Assembly: GCF_900083545.1 (NCBI RefSeq)
Contig: NZ_LT559262.1
Span: forward strand, 2,079,673-2,143,672
Source of the DNA: Alistipes provencensis
GTDB taxonomy: Bacteria > Bacteroidota > Bacteroidia > Bacteroidales > Rikenellaceae
Length of the DNA stretch: 64,000 bases
Direction: 5' to 3'
Under the pieces are notes generated by a model. That model was given only the letters and a program-made list of their open reading frames with translations, did no database searches and was not told the origin of the DNA. The translations under genes were made by a program, and so were the position numbers. The first letter of the stretch is position 1; each line of letters starts with the position of its first letter. Below are positions 1 to 8,294 of the stretch, one piece after another.

Positions 1-1
1 C

Positions 2-517
2 GACCGCGGGGGGCTGATTCTGGGCATCTGCAACGGTTTTCAGGCGCTGGTGAAATCGGGTCTGCTGCCCTACGGACGTCTGGGCATGGTGACCAAGGAT
101 TCGCCGACGCTGTTCCGCAACGACATCAACCGCCACATCTCGCAGATCGTCACGACGCGCGTCGCCACGACCGCTTCGCCGTGGCTCGCGGGCTTCCGGC
201 TGGGCGACCTGCACTCGATCGCCGTCAGCCACGGCGAGGGCAAGTTCGTGGTGAGCGAGGAGCTGGCCAAAGAGCTTTTCGCCAACGGGCAGGTGGCTTT
301 CCAGTATGCCGACGCTGCGGGCAACCCGACGGCCGAGGCGCCGTTCAATCCCAACGGTTCGCAGTACGCCATCGAGGGCCTCGTCTCGCGCAACGGACAG
401 ATTCTGGGCAAGATGGGCCACACGGAGCGTTACGAAACGAACCTGTTCAAGAACATCGCCGGCGAGAAAGAGCAGTCGCTGTTCTCGAACGCCGTCGCTT
501 ATTTCCGGAAAAAGTGA
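2..517 (+). CDS. purL: Phosphoribosylformylglycinamidine synthase, C-terminal glutaminase part (5' truncated by window edge)
   Basis: The frame is open from base 2 and begins inside the glutamine amidotransferase domain. PurL uses ATP and the ammonia released from glutamine to convert FGAR to FGAM, the fourth step of IMP synthesis. The nucleophile motif GICNGFQ is visible, with its Cys codon at 29-31. The other two triad residues are the His and Glu of MGHTER (codons 419-421 and 425-427). The block SHGEGKF is also typical of the class I GATase domain of PurL. Only about 170 residues are present; the large ATP-binding synthetase part lies upstream of the window. Position at the head of the pur cluster supports the call. 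Nothing looks broken; the truncation is only the window edge. Confidence 0.93.
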   Translation, partial: DRGGLILGICNGFQALVKSGLLPYGRLGMVTKDSPTLFRNDINRHISQIVTTRVATTASPWLAGFRLGDLHSIAVSHGEGKFVVSEELAKELFANGQVAFQYADAAGNPTAEAPFNPNGSQYAIEGLVSRNGQILGKMGHTERYETNLFKNIAGEKEQSLFSNAVAYFRKK

Positions 518-548
518 TGGCGTAGTATCCGTCCGTAATCCGGCCGCG

Positions 549-700
549 CTGCGACAAACCCCTCCCGAGGGCCGTTTAAAAAACGGCTTATTAGGAGGTG
601 AGAGCGCAGAAATGGGACTGAACTTAATATCCGGGCATCGCCCTCAAAGCCCGGCTCTTAGCCGGGGTCAGACTTGTAAACGCGGCGTCCCGCCGCGAAT
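549..700 (+). repeat. Dispersed intergenic repeat, copy A (composite form with three hairpins)
   Basis: This fills most of the purL-purC gap. It has the family signature GGGGTCAGACTTGTAAAC (664-681) followed by a perfect hairpin (681-687 with 691-697, loop TCC). Upstream, the short palindrome seen in copies B-D is replaced by a longer block containing two other perfect hairpins: GCCGTTT/AAACGGC (571-577 with 581-587) and CCCGGCT/AGCCGGG (650-656 with 660-666). Related copies lie at 2911-3022, 21795-21875 (reverse) and 42330-42430. Function is unknown. It could be a non-autonomous mobile element or an RNA structure between operon genes. Confidence 0.75.
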
Positions 701-761
701 GCGTGACGGTCGTTAGAGAGAAATGTTACAACAAACAAATAAACTTAAAATCTTGTACACC

Positions 762-1478
762 ATGAAACAGCTCGAAATGCTCTACGAGGGCAAGGCAAAA
801 CAGGTTTTCCGCACCGACGATCCCGATAAGATCATCATCCACTACAAGGATGCGGCAACGGCTTTCAACAACATCAAGAAGGCCACGATCGAAGGAAAGG
901 GCGTGCTGAACAATGCCATTTCGACGATTATTTTCAAGGAGCTCCAGAAGGCGGGCGTCAAGACCCACTATGTCGAGACGATCAACGACCGCGACCAGAT
1001 CTGCCGCCGTGTCGAGATCATTCCGCTGGAGGTGATCGTGCGCAACGTCATCGCCGGTTCGATGGCCCAGCGCCTCGGCATCGAGGAGGGAACGCAGCCT
1101 TCGAACGTCATTTTCGACATCTGCTACAAGAAGGATGAGCTGGGTGACCCGCTGATCAACGACCACCACGCCGTAGCGCTCGGCGCCGCCACCTACGAGG
1201 AGCTGAACGAGATGTACGCTATGACGGCCAAGATCAACGAGGTGCTGAAGGAGCTGTTCCTGAAGATGAACATCAAGCTGGTGGACTTCAAGATCGAGTT
1301 CGGCAAGACGCTCGACGGCGAGATCGTGCTGGCCGACGAGGTGTCGCCCGACACCTGCCGCCTGTGGGACGCCACGACCAACGAGAAACTCGACAAAGAC
1401 CGTTTCCGCCGCGATCTGGGTAAGGTCCGCGAGGCTTACGAGGAGATTCTGGCACGTCTGAAAAAAATCACGGCTTAA
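762..1478 (+). CDS. purC: Phosphoribosylaminoimidazole-succinocarboxamide synthase (SAICAR synthase)
   Basis: PurC joins aspartate to CAIR with ATP, giving SAICAR, in cytosolic purine synthesis. The product starts [16 protein letters not shown], matching the compact PurC family, whose N-terminus reads xLYxGKAK. Internal hallmarks include [14 protein letters not shown] and LVDFKIEFG, followed by [14 protein letters not shown]. Length is 238 residues, normal for the short bacterial form. An in-frame ATG at 723 would add 13 residues ([13 protein letters not shown]) with no family counterpart, so I prefer 762, which follows an AT-rich leader. One base separates its stop from the purF ATG, so the two genes are co-transcribed and probably translationally coupled. 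Confidence 0.95.
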   Translation: MKQLEMLYEGKAKQVFRTDDPDKIIIHYKDAATAFNNIKKATIEGKGVLNNAISTIIFKELQKAGVKTHYVETINDRDQICRRVEIIPLEVIVRNVIAGSMAQRLGIEEGTQPSNVIFDICYKKDELGDPLINDHHAVALGAATYEELNEMYAMTAKINEVLKELFLKMNIKLVDFKIEFGKTLDGEIVLADEVSPDTCRLWDATTNEKLDKDRFRRDLGKVREAYEEILARLKKITA

Positions 1479-1479
1479 G

Positions 1480-2898
1480 ATGATGGAAGTGATCCGCGAC
1501 CGCGAATTGCACGAGGAGTGCGGGGTGTTCGGCATCTACGGGGTGCCCAACGCCGCGTCGCTGACCTACTACGGCCTTCACGCCCTGCAGCACCGCGGGC
1601 AGGAGGGGGCCGGCATCGTCTCGGTGGATGAGAACGGCGCTTTCTACCGCATCAAGGGCGGGGGACTGGTGACCGAGGTTTTCAACGAGGAGAAACTCGC
1701 AACCCTCAAGGGCGCGACGGCCATCGGCCACGTTCGCTACACCACGGCCGGAGGCGGCGGCATGGAGAACGTCCAGCCGTTTCTTTTCCGCCACAACACG
1801 GGTGATTTCGCGCTGGCGCACAACGGCAATATCGTCAATTCGGAACTGCTGCGCCGCCACCTCGAGAACAAGGGAAGCCTGTTCCAGTCGACCTCCGACA
1901 GCGAAATTCTGGCCCACCTGATCAAAAAGGAGACGCGCTACCACGACCGGCCGCGCATCTTCTCGATCATCGACGCGCTGAATATGCTCGAAGGGGCTTT
2001 TGCGTTCCTCATCATGACGGCCAACCGCATCTACGCCTGCCGCGACAAGTACGGCCTGCGTCCGCTGTCGATCGGCAGGCTGGGCGACGGCTGGGTAGTC
2101 TCGAGCGAGACCTGCGCTTTCGACGTGCTGGGCGCGGAGTTCGTGCGCGACGTGGAGCCGGGCGAGATCGTGACGATCGACAAGCAGGGCGTCCGCAGCC
2201 GCGACTATTCGATGTACAAGCGTCACGAGATGTGCTCGATGGAGTATATCTATTTTGCGCGTCCGGACAGCGACATCGAGGGCTGCAACGTCCATGCCTA
2301 CCGCAAGGAGTCGGGACGCCTGCTCTACAAGGAGGCGCCCGCCGAGGCGGACATCGTGGTCGGCGTGCCCGACTCGAGCCTCAGCGCCGCGATGGGCTAT
2401 GCCGAGGCGAGTGGTCTGCCCTATGAAATGGGTCTGATCAAGAACAAATATATCGGCCGGACATTCATCCAGCCCTCGCAGGAACTGCGCGAGAAAGGCG
2501 TGCGGATGAAACTCTCGGCCGTGCGCTCGATCGTCAAGGGCAAGCGCGTGGTGCTGGTCGACGACTCGATCGTGCGCGGCACCACCTCGCGGCGCATCGT
2601 CACGATGCTCAAGGAGGCGGGAGCCACCGAGGTGCATGTGCGCATCGCCAGCCCCCCGATGATCGACCCCTGCTTCTACGGCGTCGACACCTCGACGCGC
2701 GAGGAGCTGATCTCGGCCCGCAAGGACACGGCGGGTGTCTGCGAGGAGATCGGCGCCGATTCGCTGGTGTTCCTCTCGCCCGCGTCGCTGCTGGAGGCAG
2801 GCAACCGCAAGGAGCTTTGTATGGCTTGTTTCACGGGACATTACCCCACGGCGCTGTACCAGTCGCCTGACGAGGCCAACAAAGATGTAAAATGTTAA
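1480..2898 (+). CDS. purF: Amidophosphoribosyltransferase
   Basis: PurF catalyses the committed step of purine synthesis, making phosphoribosylamine from PRPP and glutamine. The N-terminal Ntn-hydrolase glutaminase domain has its nucleophilic Cys in EECGVFGIYG, so the short leader MMEVIRDRELHEE is presumably removed as a propeptide, as in the Bacillus-type enzyme. The PRPP-binding loop VVLVDDSIVRGTTS is intact in the C-terminal half. The cysteines in MCSMEY and ELCMACF suggest the Fe-S cluster found in that subclass. The product has 472 residues, a typical length. The start could be either of two adjacent ATGs (1480 or 1483). A dispersed repeat separates it from purM. Confidence 0.96.
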   Translation: MMEVIRDRELHEECGVFGIYGVPNAASLTYYGLHALQHRGQEGAGIVSVDENGAFYRIKGGGLVTEVFNEEKLATLKGATAIGHVRYTTAGGGGMENVQPFLFRHNTGDFALAHNGNIVNSELLRRHLENKGSLFQSTSDSEILAHLIKKETRYHDRPRIFSIIDALNMLEGAFAFLIMTANRIYACRDKYGLRPLSIGRLGDGWVVSSETCAFDVLGAEFVRDVEPGEIVTIDKQGVRSRDYSMYKRHEMCSMEYIYFARPDSDIEGCNVHAYRKESGRLLYKEAPAEADIVVGVPDSSLSAAMGYAEASGLPYEMGLIKNKYIGRTFIQPSQELREKGVRMKLSAVRSIVKGKRVVLVDDSIVRGTTSRRIVTMLKEAGATEVHVRIASPPMIDPCFYGVDTSTREELISARKDTAGVCEEIGADSLVFLSPASLLEAGNRKELCMACFTGHYPTALYQSPDEANKDVKC

Positions 2899-2910
2899 GA
2901 CATTCCGTTC

Positions 2911-3022
2911 GCAACGCGATAAGCCCCTCCCGAGGGAGGGGTTTGGGGTGGGGTCGGACTTGTAAACACGGCGGGACGCCGTGAATAGTAGGTTCGACAG
3001 CATTCCCGGAGCATGAAATTTA
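2911..3022 (+). repeat. Dispersed intergenic repeat, copy B
   Basis: Lies between purF and purM. It holds a perfect palindrome CCCCTCCC/GGGAGGGG (2924-2931 with 2934-2941, loop GA), then TTTGGGGTGGGGTC and GGACTTGTAAAC, then a second perfect hairpin CACGGCG/CGCCGTG (2967-2973 with 2977-2983, loop GGA). Compared with copy A, the second stem has a C-G pair replaced by A-T on both sides, so pairing is kept while sequence changes. Downstream similarity to copy D continues through GTCGACAGC-type sequence to GCATGAA. Same orientation as the genes. Confidence 0.82.
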
Positions 3023-3040
3023 ATCAAATAGTATTGTTTT

Positions 3041-4066
3041 ATGGCTCAAAGTTATGAAAAGGCCGGCGTGAATCTCGAAGCCGGGTATGAAGTGGTGCGG
3101 CGCATCAAAAAGCATGTGGCTTCGACCTCGCGTCCGGGCGTGATGGGCAACATCGGCGCTTTCGGCGGGATGTTCGACCTCTCGGCCCTGAACGTGAAGG
3201 AGCCGGTGCTCGTAAGCGGCACCGACGGCGTGGGCACCAAGCTCAAGCTGGCCTTCGAGATGGACAAGCACGACACGATCGGCATCGACGCCGTGGCTAT
3301 GTGCGTCAACGACGTACTGGCGCAGGGCGCCGAACCGCTGGTGTTCCTCGACTATCTGGCGCAGGGCCGCAGCGAACCCCAGAAGATCGAAGCCATCGTC
3401 GCCGGCGTCGCCGAGGGCTGCCGTCAGGCGGGCTGTGCGCTGGTGGGCGGCGAGACCGCCGAGATGCCGGGCATGTATGACGAGGGCGAATACGACATCG
3501 CCGGATTCACGGTGGGCGTCGTCGAGAAATCGAAACTCATCGACGGTTCGAAGGTCAGGGTGGGCGACGTGCTCGTGGGCGTAGCCTCGAGCGGCGTACA
3601 CTCCAACGGCTTCAGCCTCGTGCGCAAGATCGTTGCGGACAACTGCCTGAACCTGCGCGAATCCTATCCCGAGTTGTCGAACAAACAGTTGGGCGAGGTG
3701 CTGCTCACCCCGACGAAGATTTACGTCAAACAGGTGCTGGAGGTGGTTCGCAACTGCGACGTGCACGGTATCTGCCACATCACGGGCGGCGGTTTCGACG
3801 AGAACATTCCCCGCATCCTGCACGACGGTCAGGGCCTCGAGATCGAGGAAGGCTCGTGGGAGATTCTTCCCGTGTTCCGCTTCCTCGAGAAGTACGGTCA
3901 GGTGGCCCACCGCGAGATGTTCAACATCTTCAACATGGGCATCGGCATGGTCATCGCCCTCGATGCCGCCGAGGCGCAGAAAGCCATCGGCATCCTCACG
4001 GAGCAGGGCGAGCGGGCTACGGTCATCGGACGTGTAACCGACACCGAAGGTGTCGTCATCCGATAG
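3041..4066 (+). CDS. purM: Phosphoribosylformylglycinamidine cyclo-ligase (AIR synthetase)
   Basis: PurM closes the imidazole ring, turning FGAM into AIR with ATP. The protein belongs to the PurM/SelD/ThiL ATP-binding fold and shows the signature [12 protein letters not shown] near residue 65, [10 protein letters not shown] around residue 140, and [12 protein letters not shown] in the C-terminal half. Its 341 residues fit the family. The start [17 protein letters not shown] is canonical for the family (YxxAGVdieag). The neighbour downstream, purN, starts five bases after the stop, so expression is coupled. The preceding gap contains repeat copy B. Confidence 0.96.
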   Translation: MAQSYEKAGVNLEAGYEVVRRIKKHVASTSRPGVMGNIGAFGGMFDLSALNVKEPVLVSGTDGVGTKLKLAFEMDKHDTIGIDAVAMCVNDVLAQGAEPLVFLDYLAQGRSEPQKIEAIVAGVAEGCRQAGCALVGGETAEMPGMYDEGEYDIAGFTVGVVEKSKLIDGSKVRVGDVLVGVASSGVHSNGFSLVRKIVADNCLNLRESYPELSNKQLGEVLLTPTKIYVKQVLEVVRNCDVHGICHITGGGFDENIPRILHDGQGLEIEEGSWEILPVFRFLEKYGQVAHREMFNIFNMGIGMVIALDAAEAQKAIGILTEQGERATVIGRVTDTEGVVIR

Positions 4067-4070
4067 ACGG

Positions 4071-4631
4071 ATGCGGCGCCTTGCGGTTTTCGCCAGCGGC
4101 AGCGGCACCAATTTCGAAGCCATCGTCCGGGCCTGCGAGCAGGGCGAACTGGCTGCCGAAGTGGTGCTGATGGTCTGCGACAAACCCGGTGCGAAGGTGG
4201 TCGAAAGGGCCGCGGCGCACGGGGTCGAGGCGTTTGTCTTCGCCCCGAAGCAATATGCTTCGAAGGCCGATTACGAACGGGAGATCATTGCGCGGCTGGA
4301 TGCCGCGGGCGTGGAGCTGGTCTGTCTGGCGGGTTATATGCGCATCATCGGCGACGAACTGCTGGGTGCCTACGGGGGGCGGATCATCAACATCCACCCG
4401 TCGCTGCTGCCGGCTTTCCGGGGCGCGCACGCCATTGAACAGGCGCTGGAATACGGCGTCAAGGTCTTCGGCGTGACGATCCACTATGTCGACGGCGAGC
4501 TCGACGGCGGGCGCATCATCGCCCAGCGGGCTTTTCCCTACGAGGGCAACGACATCGGGGAACTGGAGTCGATGATCCATGCCGTGGAGTATCCGTTGTA
4601 TATTGAAACTATTAAAAAACTGATCGAATAA
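4071..4631 (+). CDS. purN: Phosphoribosylglycinamide formyltransferase (GAR transformylase)
   Basis: PurN transfers a formyl group from 10-formyl-THF to GAR. The start MRRLAVFASGSGTNFEAI is canonical; an upstream in-frame ATG at 4050 overlaps purM and adds only SSSDRR, so 4071 is preferred. The catalytic region is intact: INIHPSLLPAFRGAHAIEQAL carries the Asn/His pair, and HYVDGELDGGRIIAQ carries the Asp-containing loop. At 186 residues it is normal size. Its last base is shared with the purH ATG. The formyl donor used here is presumably kept available by FolD, encoded at the end of the same operon. Confidence 0.96.
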   Translation: MRRLAVFASGSGTNFEAIVRACEQGELAAEVVLMVCDKPGAKVVERAAAHGVEAFVFAPKQYASKADYEREIIARLDAAGVELVCLAGYMRIIGDELLGAYGGRIINIHPSLLPAFRGAHAIEQALEYGVKVFGVTIHYVDGELDGGRIIAQRAFPYEGNDIGELESMIHAVEYPLYIETIKKLIE

Positions 4632-6160
4632 TGCGAGCATTAATAAGCGTAAGCGACAAAACCGGTGTCGTGGAGTTTGCCAAGGGGCTGCGGGCCTTGG
4701 GCTGGGAGGTGATCGCCACGGGCGGTACGATGAAGCTGCTGGCCGACAGCGGCGTGGAGGTAATCAACATCAGCGACGTCACGGGATTCCCCGAGATTTG
4801 CGACGGCCGCGTGAAAACCCTGCACCCGAACGTGCACGGCGGACTGCTGGCCCGCCGCGACGATCCGGAGCATTTGAAAGCCCTGAAAGATAACCACATC
4901 GAGTTCATCGACATGGTCTGCGTGAACCTCTACCCGTTCCGCCAGACGATCGAGAAGCCCGGCGTGAAGATGGAGGACGCTATTGAGAATATCGACATCG
5001 GCGGTCCTTCGATGCTGCGCTCGGCGGCCAAGAACTGGGCCGACGTGACGGTCGTGTGCGACCCCGCGGACTATGCGCAGATTCTGGCCGAGATCAAGGC
5101 CGGCGGCAACACCGAAAAGGCTACGCGCCTGAAACTCTCGGCCAAAGCCTACACGCATACCGCCGAGTACGACGCGATGATCGCTACCTATATGCGTGCG
5201 CAGGCCGGGCTGAACGAAAAACTGTTCCTCGAGTTCGACCTCGTGCAGTCGCTGCGTTACGGGGAGAATCCCCACCAGTCGGCCAAGTTCTACCGCGAGG
5301 AGAAGGAGGTTCCTTATTCGCTGGCGTTCGCCCGGCAGCTCAACGGCAAGGAGCTGTCGTACAACAATATTCAGGATGCCAACGCCGCGCTGTGCATCGT
5401 GCGCGAGTTCGACAAGCCGTTCTGCGTGGGCCTCAAGCACATGAATCCCTGCGGCGCGGCCACGGGCAAAGACGTCGTCGAGGCGTGGACCAAGGCTTAC
5501 GAGGCCGACAAGGTGTCGATCTTCGGCGGCATCGTGGCCACGAACTGCACGGTGACCCGCGAGGCCGCCGAGCTGATGAAGCCGATCTTCCTCGAAATCA
5601 TCATGGCCCCGAAATTCGACGAGGGGGCGCTCGAAGTCCTCACGGCGAAGAAGAACCTGCGTCTGCTCGAAGTCAATATGGATAAGGGCGACGTCGATCC
5701 CAAACAGTATGTGAGCGTCAACGGCGGCCTGCTGGTGCAGGACCTCGACGTGGCGACGAAGACCGTTACGGCGGATATGTGCGTCACGAAGGCGAAGCCT
5801 GCTCCGGAGCAGATGGAGGACATGAACTTCGGCTGGCACATCGTCAAGCATGTGAAGTCGAATGCTATCGTGGCGGTCAAGGACGGCCGGACGCTGGGCG
5901 TCGGCGCCGGACAGATGAACCGCATCGGCTCGGCGGAGATCGCTCTGAAACAGGCGCATGCCGCAGGCGTCACCGAGGGTCTCGTGCTGGCATCGGACGG
6001 CTTCTTCCCCTTCGACGACTGCGTGACGCTGGCCGCCCGGTACGGTGTGACGGCGATCGTGCAGCCCGGCGGTTCGGTCCGCGATGAGGATTCGATCCGG
6101 ATGGCCGACGAGAAGGGCATTGCGATGGTATTTACCGGCGAACGCCACTTCAAACATTAG
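4631..6160 (+). CDS. purH: Bifunctional AICAR formyltransferase / IMP cyclohydrolase
   Basis: PurH performs the last two steps to IMP. The N-terminal domain (about residues 1-195), with ISVSDKTGVVEFAKGL and NIDIGGPSMLRSAAKN, is the MGS-like cyclohydrolase. The remainder is the transformylase, with the catalytic motif LKHMNPCGAA, and GENPHQSAKFY near the domain junction. The C-terminus ends FTGERHFKH, as in most PurH proteins. Total length is 509 residues, normal. The ATG overlaps the purN stop by one base (TAATG), a sign of tight coupling. Confidence 0.97.
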   Translation: MRALISVSDKTGVVEFAKGLRALGWEVIATGGTMKLLADSGVEVINISDVTGFPEICDGRVKTLHPNVHGGLLARRDDPEHLKALKDNHIEFIDMVCVNLYPFRQTIEKPGVKMEDAIENIDIGGPSMLRSAAKNWADVTVVCDPADYAQILAEIKAGGNTEKATRLKLSAKAYTHTAEYDAMIATYMRAQAGLNEKLFLEFDLVQSLRYGENPHQSAKFYREEKEVPYSLAFARQLNGKELSYNNIQDANAALCIVREFDKPFCVGLKHMNPCGAATGKDVVEAWTKAYEADKVSIFGGIVATNCTVTREAAELMKPIFLEIIMAPKFDEGALEVLTAKKNLRLLEVNMDKGDVDPKQYVSVNGGLLVQDLDVATKTVTADMCVTKAKPAPEQMEDMNFGWHIVKHVKSNAIVAVKDGRTLGVGAGQMNRIGSAEIALKQAHAAGVTEGLVLASDGFFPFDDCVTLAARYGVTAIVQPGGSVRDEDSIRMADEKGIAMVFTGERHFKH

Positions 6161-6164
6161 ACCT

Positions 6165-7412
6165 ATGAAAGTACTGGTTATCGGTTCCGGCGGCCGCGAA
6201 CACGCCATTGTCGATGCGCTGACGCGCTCGGCGCAGGTCGAAAAGATTTACTGCGCACCCGGCAACGCGGGCATTGCCCGGCAAGCCGAATGTGTGGCGA
6301 TCCGCGAAACCGAGGTGGAACGCCTGCGCGACTTCGCCGCGGAGAACGCCATCGGACTGACGGTCGTGGGCCCCGAGGTGGCGCTGGCAGCGGGAGTCGT
6401 CGACTGCTTCAAGGCCGCGGGACTGCGTATTTTCGGTCCCACGAAGGCCGCGGCGCGTATCGAGTCGTCGAAAGAGTTCGCCAAGGAGCTGATGGCCAAA
6501 TACGGCATTCCGACGGCGGGATTCCACGCATTCACCGACTATGCCGAGGCCGTGGCCTATGTCGGGGCGCGTCCGCTGCCCGCGGTGCTCAAATACGACG
6601 GGCTGGCCGCCGGTAAGGGCGTTGTGATCGCCCAGACGATGGCCGAAGCCGAAGCGGCGTTGAAAGACATGCTGCTCGACGACAAGTTCGGCGAGGGCAA
6701 GGTGGTCGTCGAGGATTACCTCGAGGGCCCCGAGTTCTCGTTCATGTGCTTCGTCTCGGGAAACAAGGTGTGGCCGATGGTGCTGGCGCAGGACCACAAG
6801 CGGGCCTACGACGGCGATAAAGGTCCCAATACGGGCGGTATGGGCGCCTATTCGCCCCTGCCGTTCATCACGGCCGAGGACGAACGGTACGCGATGGAGA
6901 AGATCATGCAGCCCGTTGCCGACGCGATGGTCGCCGAGGGGTGTCCTTTCGAGGGGGTGCTCTACGGCGGGCTGATGAAGACCGCGCGGGGTATCGAGGT
7001 CATCGAGTTCAACGCCCGTTTCGGCGATCCCGAGACCGAGGTGGTGCTGCCGCGCCTGAAAAGCGACATCGTCGACATCTTCTGCGCCGTGGCCGAGGGC
7101 CGCGACACCCGGTTGGAGTGGCATGATTTTGCCGCGCTGGGCATCGTGCTGGCTTCGAAAGGCTATCCGGGTGACTACGAAAAGGGCTTCGAAATCAAGG
7201 GCCTCGATACGGTCGAGGGGGCCGTTTACCACATGGGCACTAAGGCCGACGGCGACCGGATTCTTACCAACGGAGGCCGTGTGCTGTTCGTCGTGGGTAC
7301 GGGCAGGGATCTGGCCGAGGCGCGGAAGAATGCGCTGGCCGACGTCGCCCGCATCGACTGCGACAACCTGTTCCACCGCACCGACATCGGTCATTGGGCA
7401 TTTGAAAAATAA
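6165..7412 (+). CDS. purD: Phosphoribosylamine-glycine ligase (GAR synthetase)
   Basis: PurD joins glycine to phosphoribosylamine using ATP, the second step of the pathway. It is an ATP-grasp enzyme. The start MKVLVIGSGGREHAI is the family N-terminus, so upstream in-frame ATGs that overlap purH are ignored. Further marks are KYDGLAAGKGVVIA, the PNTGGMGAYSP loop and IEFNARFGDPETEVVLPRL. Length 415 residues is normal. Four bases separate it from purH and ten from folD. Confidence 0.96.
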   Translation: MKVLVIGSGGREHAIVDALTRSAQVEKIYCAPGNAGIARQAECVAIRETEVERLRDFAAENAIGLTVVGPEVALAAGVVDCFKAAGLRIFGPTKAAARIESSKEFAKELMAKYGIPTAGFHAFTDYAEAVAYVGARPLPAVLKYDGLAAGKGVVIAQTMAEAEAALKDMLLDDKFGEGKVVVEDYLEGPEFSFMCFVSGNKVWPMVLAQDHKRAYDGDKGPNTGGMGAYSPLPFITAEDERYAMEKIMQPVADAMVAEGCPFEGVLYGGLMKTARGIEVIEFNARFGDPETEVVLPRLKSDIVDIFCAVAEGRDTRLEWHDFAALGIVLASKGYPGDYEKGFEIKGLDTVEGAVYHMGTKADGDRILTNGGRVLFVVGTGRDLAEARKNALADVARIDCDNLFHRTDIGHWAFEK

Positions 7413-7422
7413 AACGAACGAT

Positions 7423-8277
7423 ATGATAATCAGCGGAAAAGAACTCTCAGCGAAACTGAAACTCGAAATGGCGGCCGAAGTGGCCACATTCGAAGGCAAA
7501 TACGGGCGTGTGCCCCATCTGGTGGTGATTCTCGTGGGCGAGGACCCCGGCAGCGTGAGCTATGTGACGGGCAAGGCCAAGGCTTCGGCCGAGGTGGGCA
7601 TCCGCAACACCACGATCCGCAAGCCGGAGTCGATCACGGAGGCCGAACTGCTGGACATCATCGCGGCGCTGAACCTCGACGACGAGGTCGACGGCATTCT
7701 GGTCCAACTGCCCCTGCCCAAGCACATCGACGAAGACAAGGTGATCGCCGCCATCGACAAGTCGAAGGATGTCGACGGCTTTCACCCCCTGAATGTCGCG
7801 GCGCTGTGGCAGAAACAGCCCTGTACGCTCCCCTGCACGCCGAAAGGCATCCTCAAGATGCTGCGGGCCGCAGGTGTGGAGATCGCCGGCAAACGCGCCG
7901 TGGTGATCGGCCGCAGCAACATCGTGGGACTTCCCGTTTCGAAACTGCTGCTCGACGCGAACGCCACGGTGACAATGGCCCACAGCCGCACGCGCAACCT
8001 CGCCGAAGTGACGCGCGGGGCGGAGATTCTGGTGGTGGCCATCGGGCGTCCGAAGTTCGTCACGGCCGATATGGTGTCGGAGGGTACCGTGGTGATCGAC
8101 GTGGGCGTCAACCGTGACCCGGAGACGGGCAAACTGTGCGGCGACGTCGATTTCGCCGCCATCGAACCCAAAGCCTCGGTCATCACCCCCGTGCCGGGCG
8201 GTGTCGGGCCGATGACGATCTGCTGCCTGATGGAGAATACGATCGAATGTTTCTTAAATAAAAAGAACCGGAGTTAA
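7423..8277 (+). CDS. folD: Bifunctional methylenetetrahydrofolate dehydrogenase / cyclohydrolase
   Basis: FolD interconverts 5,10-methylene-THF and 10-formyl-THF with NADP, giving the formyl donor that PurN and PurH consume, which fits its place at the operon end. The start MIISGKELSAKLKLEM is preferred over in-frame ATGs inside purD. Family marks include ILVQLPLPKHID, the pyrophosphate-binding GRSNIVGLPVSKLL, and the near-terminal TPVPGGVGPMTICCLMENT. Length is 284 residues. The stop codon lies in the loop of a strong terminator hairpin. Confidence 0.97.
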   Translation: MIISGKELSAKLKLEMAAEVATFEGKYGRVPHLVVILVGEDPGSVSYVTGKAKASAEVGIRNTTIRKPESITEAELLDIIAALNLDDEVDGILVQLPLPKHIDEDKVIAAIDKSKDVDGFHPLNVAALWQKQPCTLPCTPKGILKMLRAAGVEIAGKRAVVIGRSNIVGLPVSKLLLDANATVTMAHSRTRNLAEVTRGAEILVVAIGRPKFVTADMVSEGTVVIDVGVNRDPETGKLCGDVDFAAIEPKASVITPVPGGVGPMTICCLMENTIECFLNKKNRS

Positions 8278-8294
8278 TCCGGTTCTTTTTATTT
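8256..8294. terminator. Bidirectional terminator between folD and the convergent gene
   Basis: A perfect inverted repeat of 17 bp (8256-8272 with 8278-8294) with loop GTTAA. The stem has an A-rich outer end and a GAACCGGA/TCCGGTTC core, so each strand yields a GC hairpin with a U-run. The folD TAA (8275-8277) is in the loop and the stop of the convergent gene (8289-8291) lies inside the right arm, so the structure serves both genes. Confidence 0.92.

Noticed and set aside
549-722. Possible purine or PRPP riboswitch before purC
   Set aside because: The hairpins belong to a repeat family also found next to rpoN and GH2 genes, and I do not see the conserved junction sequences of purine riboswitches.
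723-761. An earlier in-frame ATG for purC
   Set aside because: The 13 extra residues have no counterpart in PurC proteins; the family N-terminus begins at 762. I cannot exclude it entirely.
2985-3020. GGTTCGACAGC as a tRNA T-arm
   Set aside because: No acceptor stem, anticodon arm or D-arm surrounds it; it is part of the dispersed repeat and resembles the tail of copy D.
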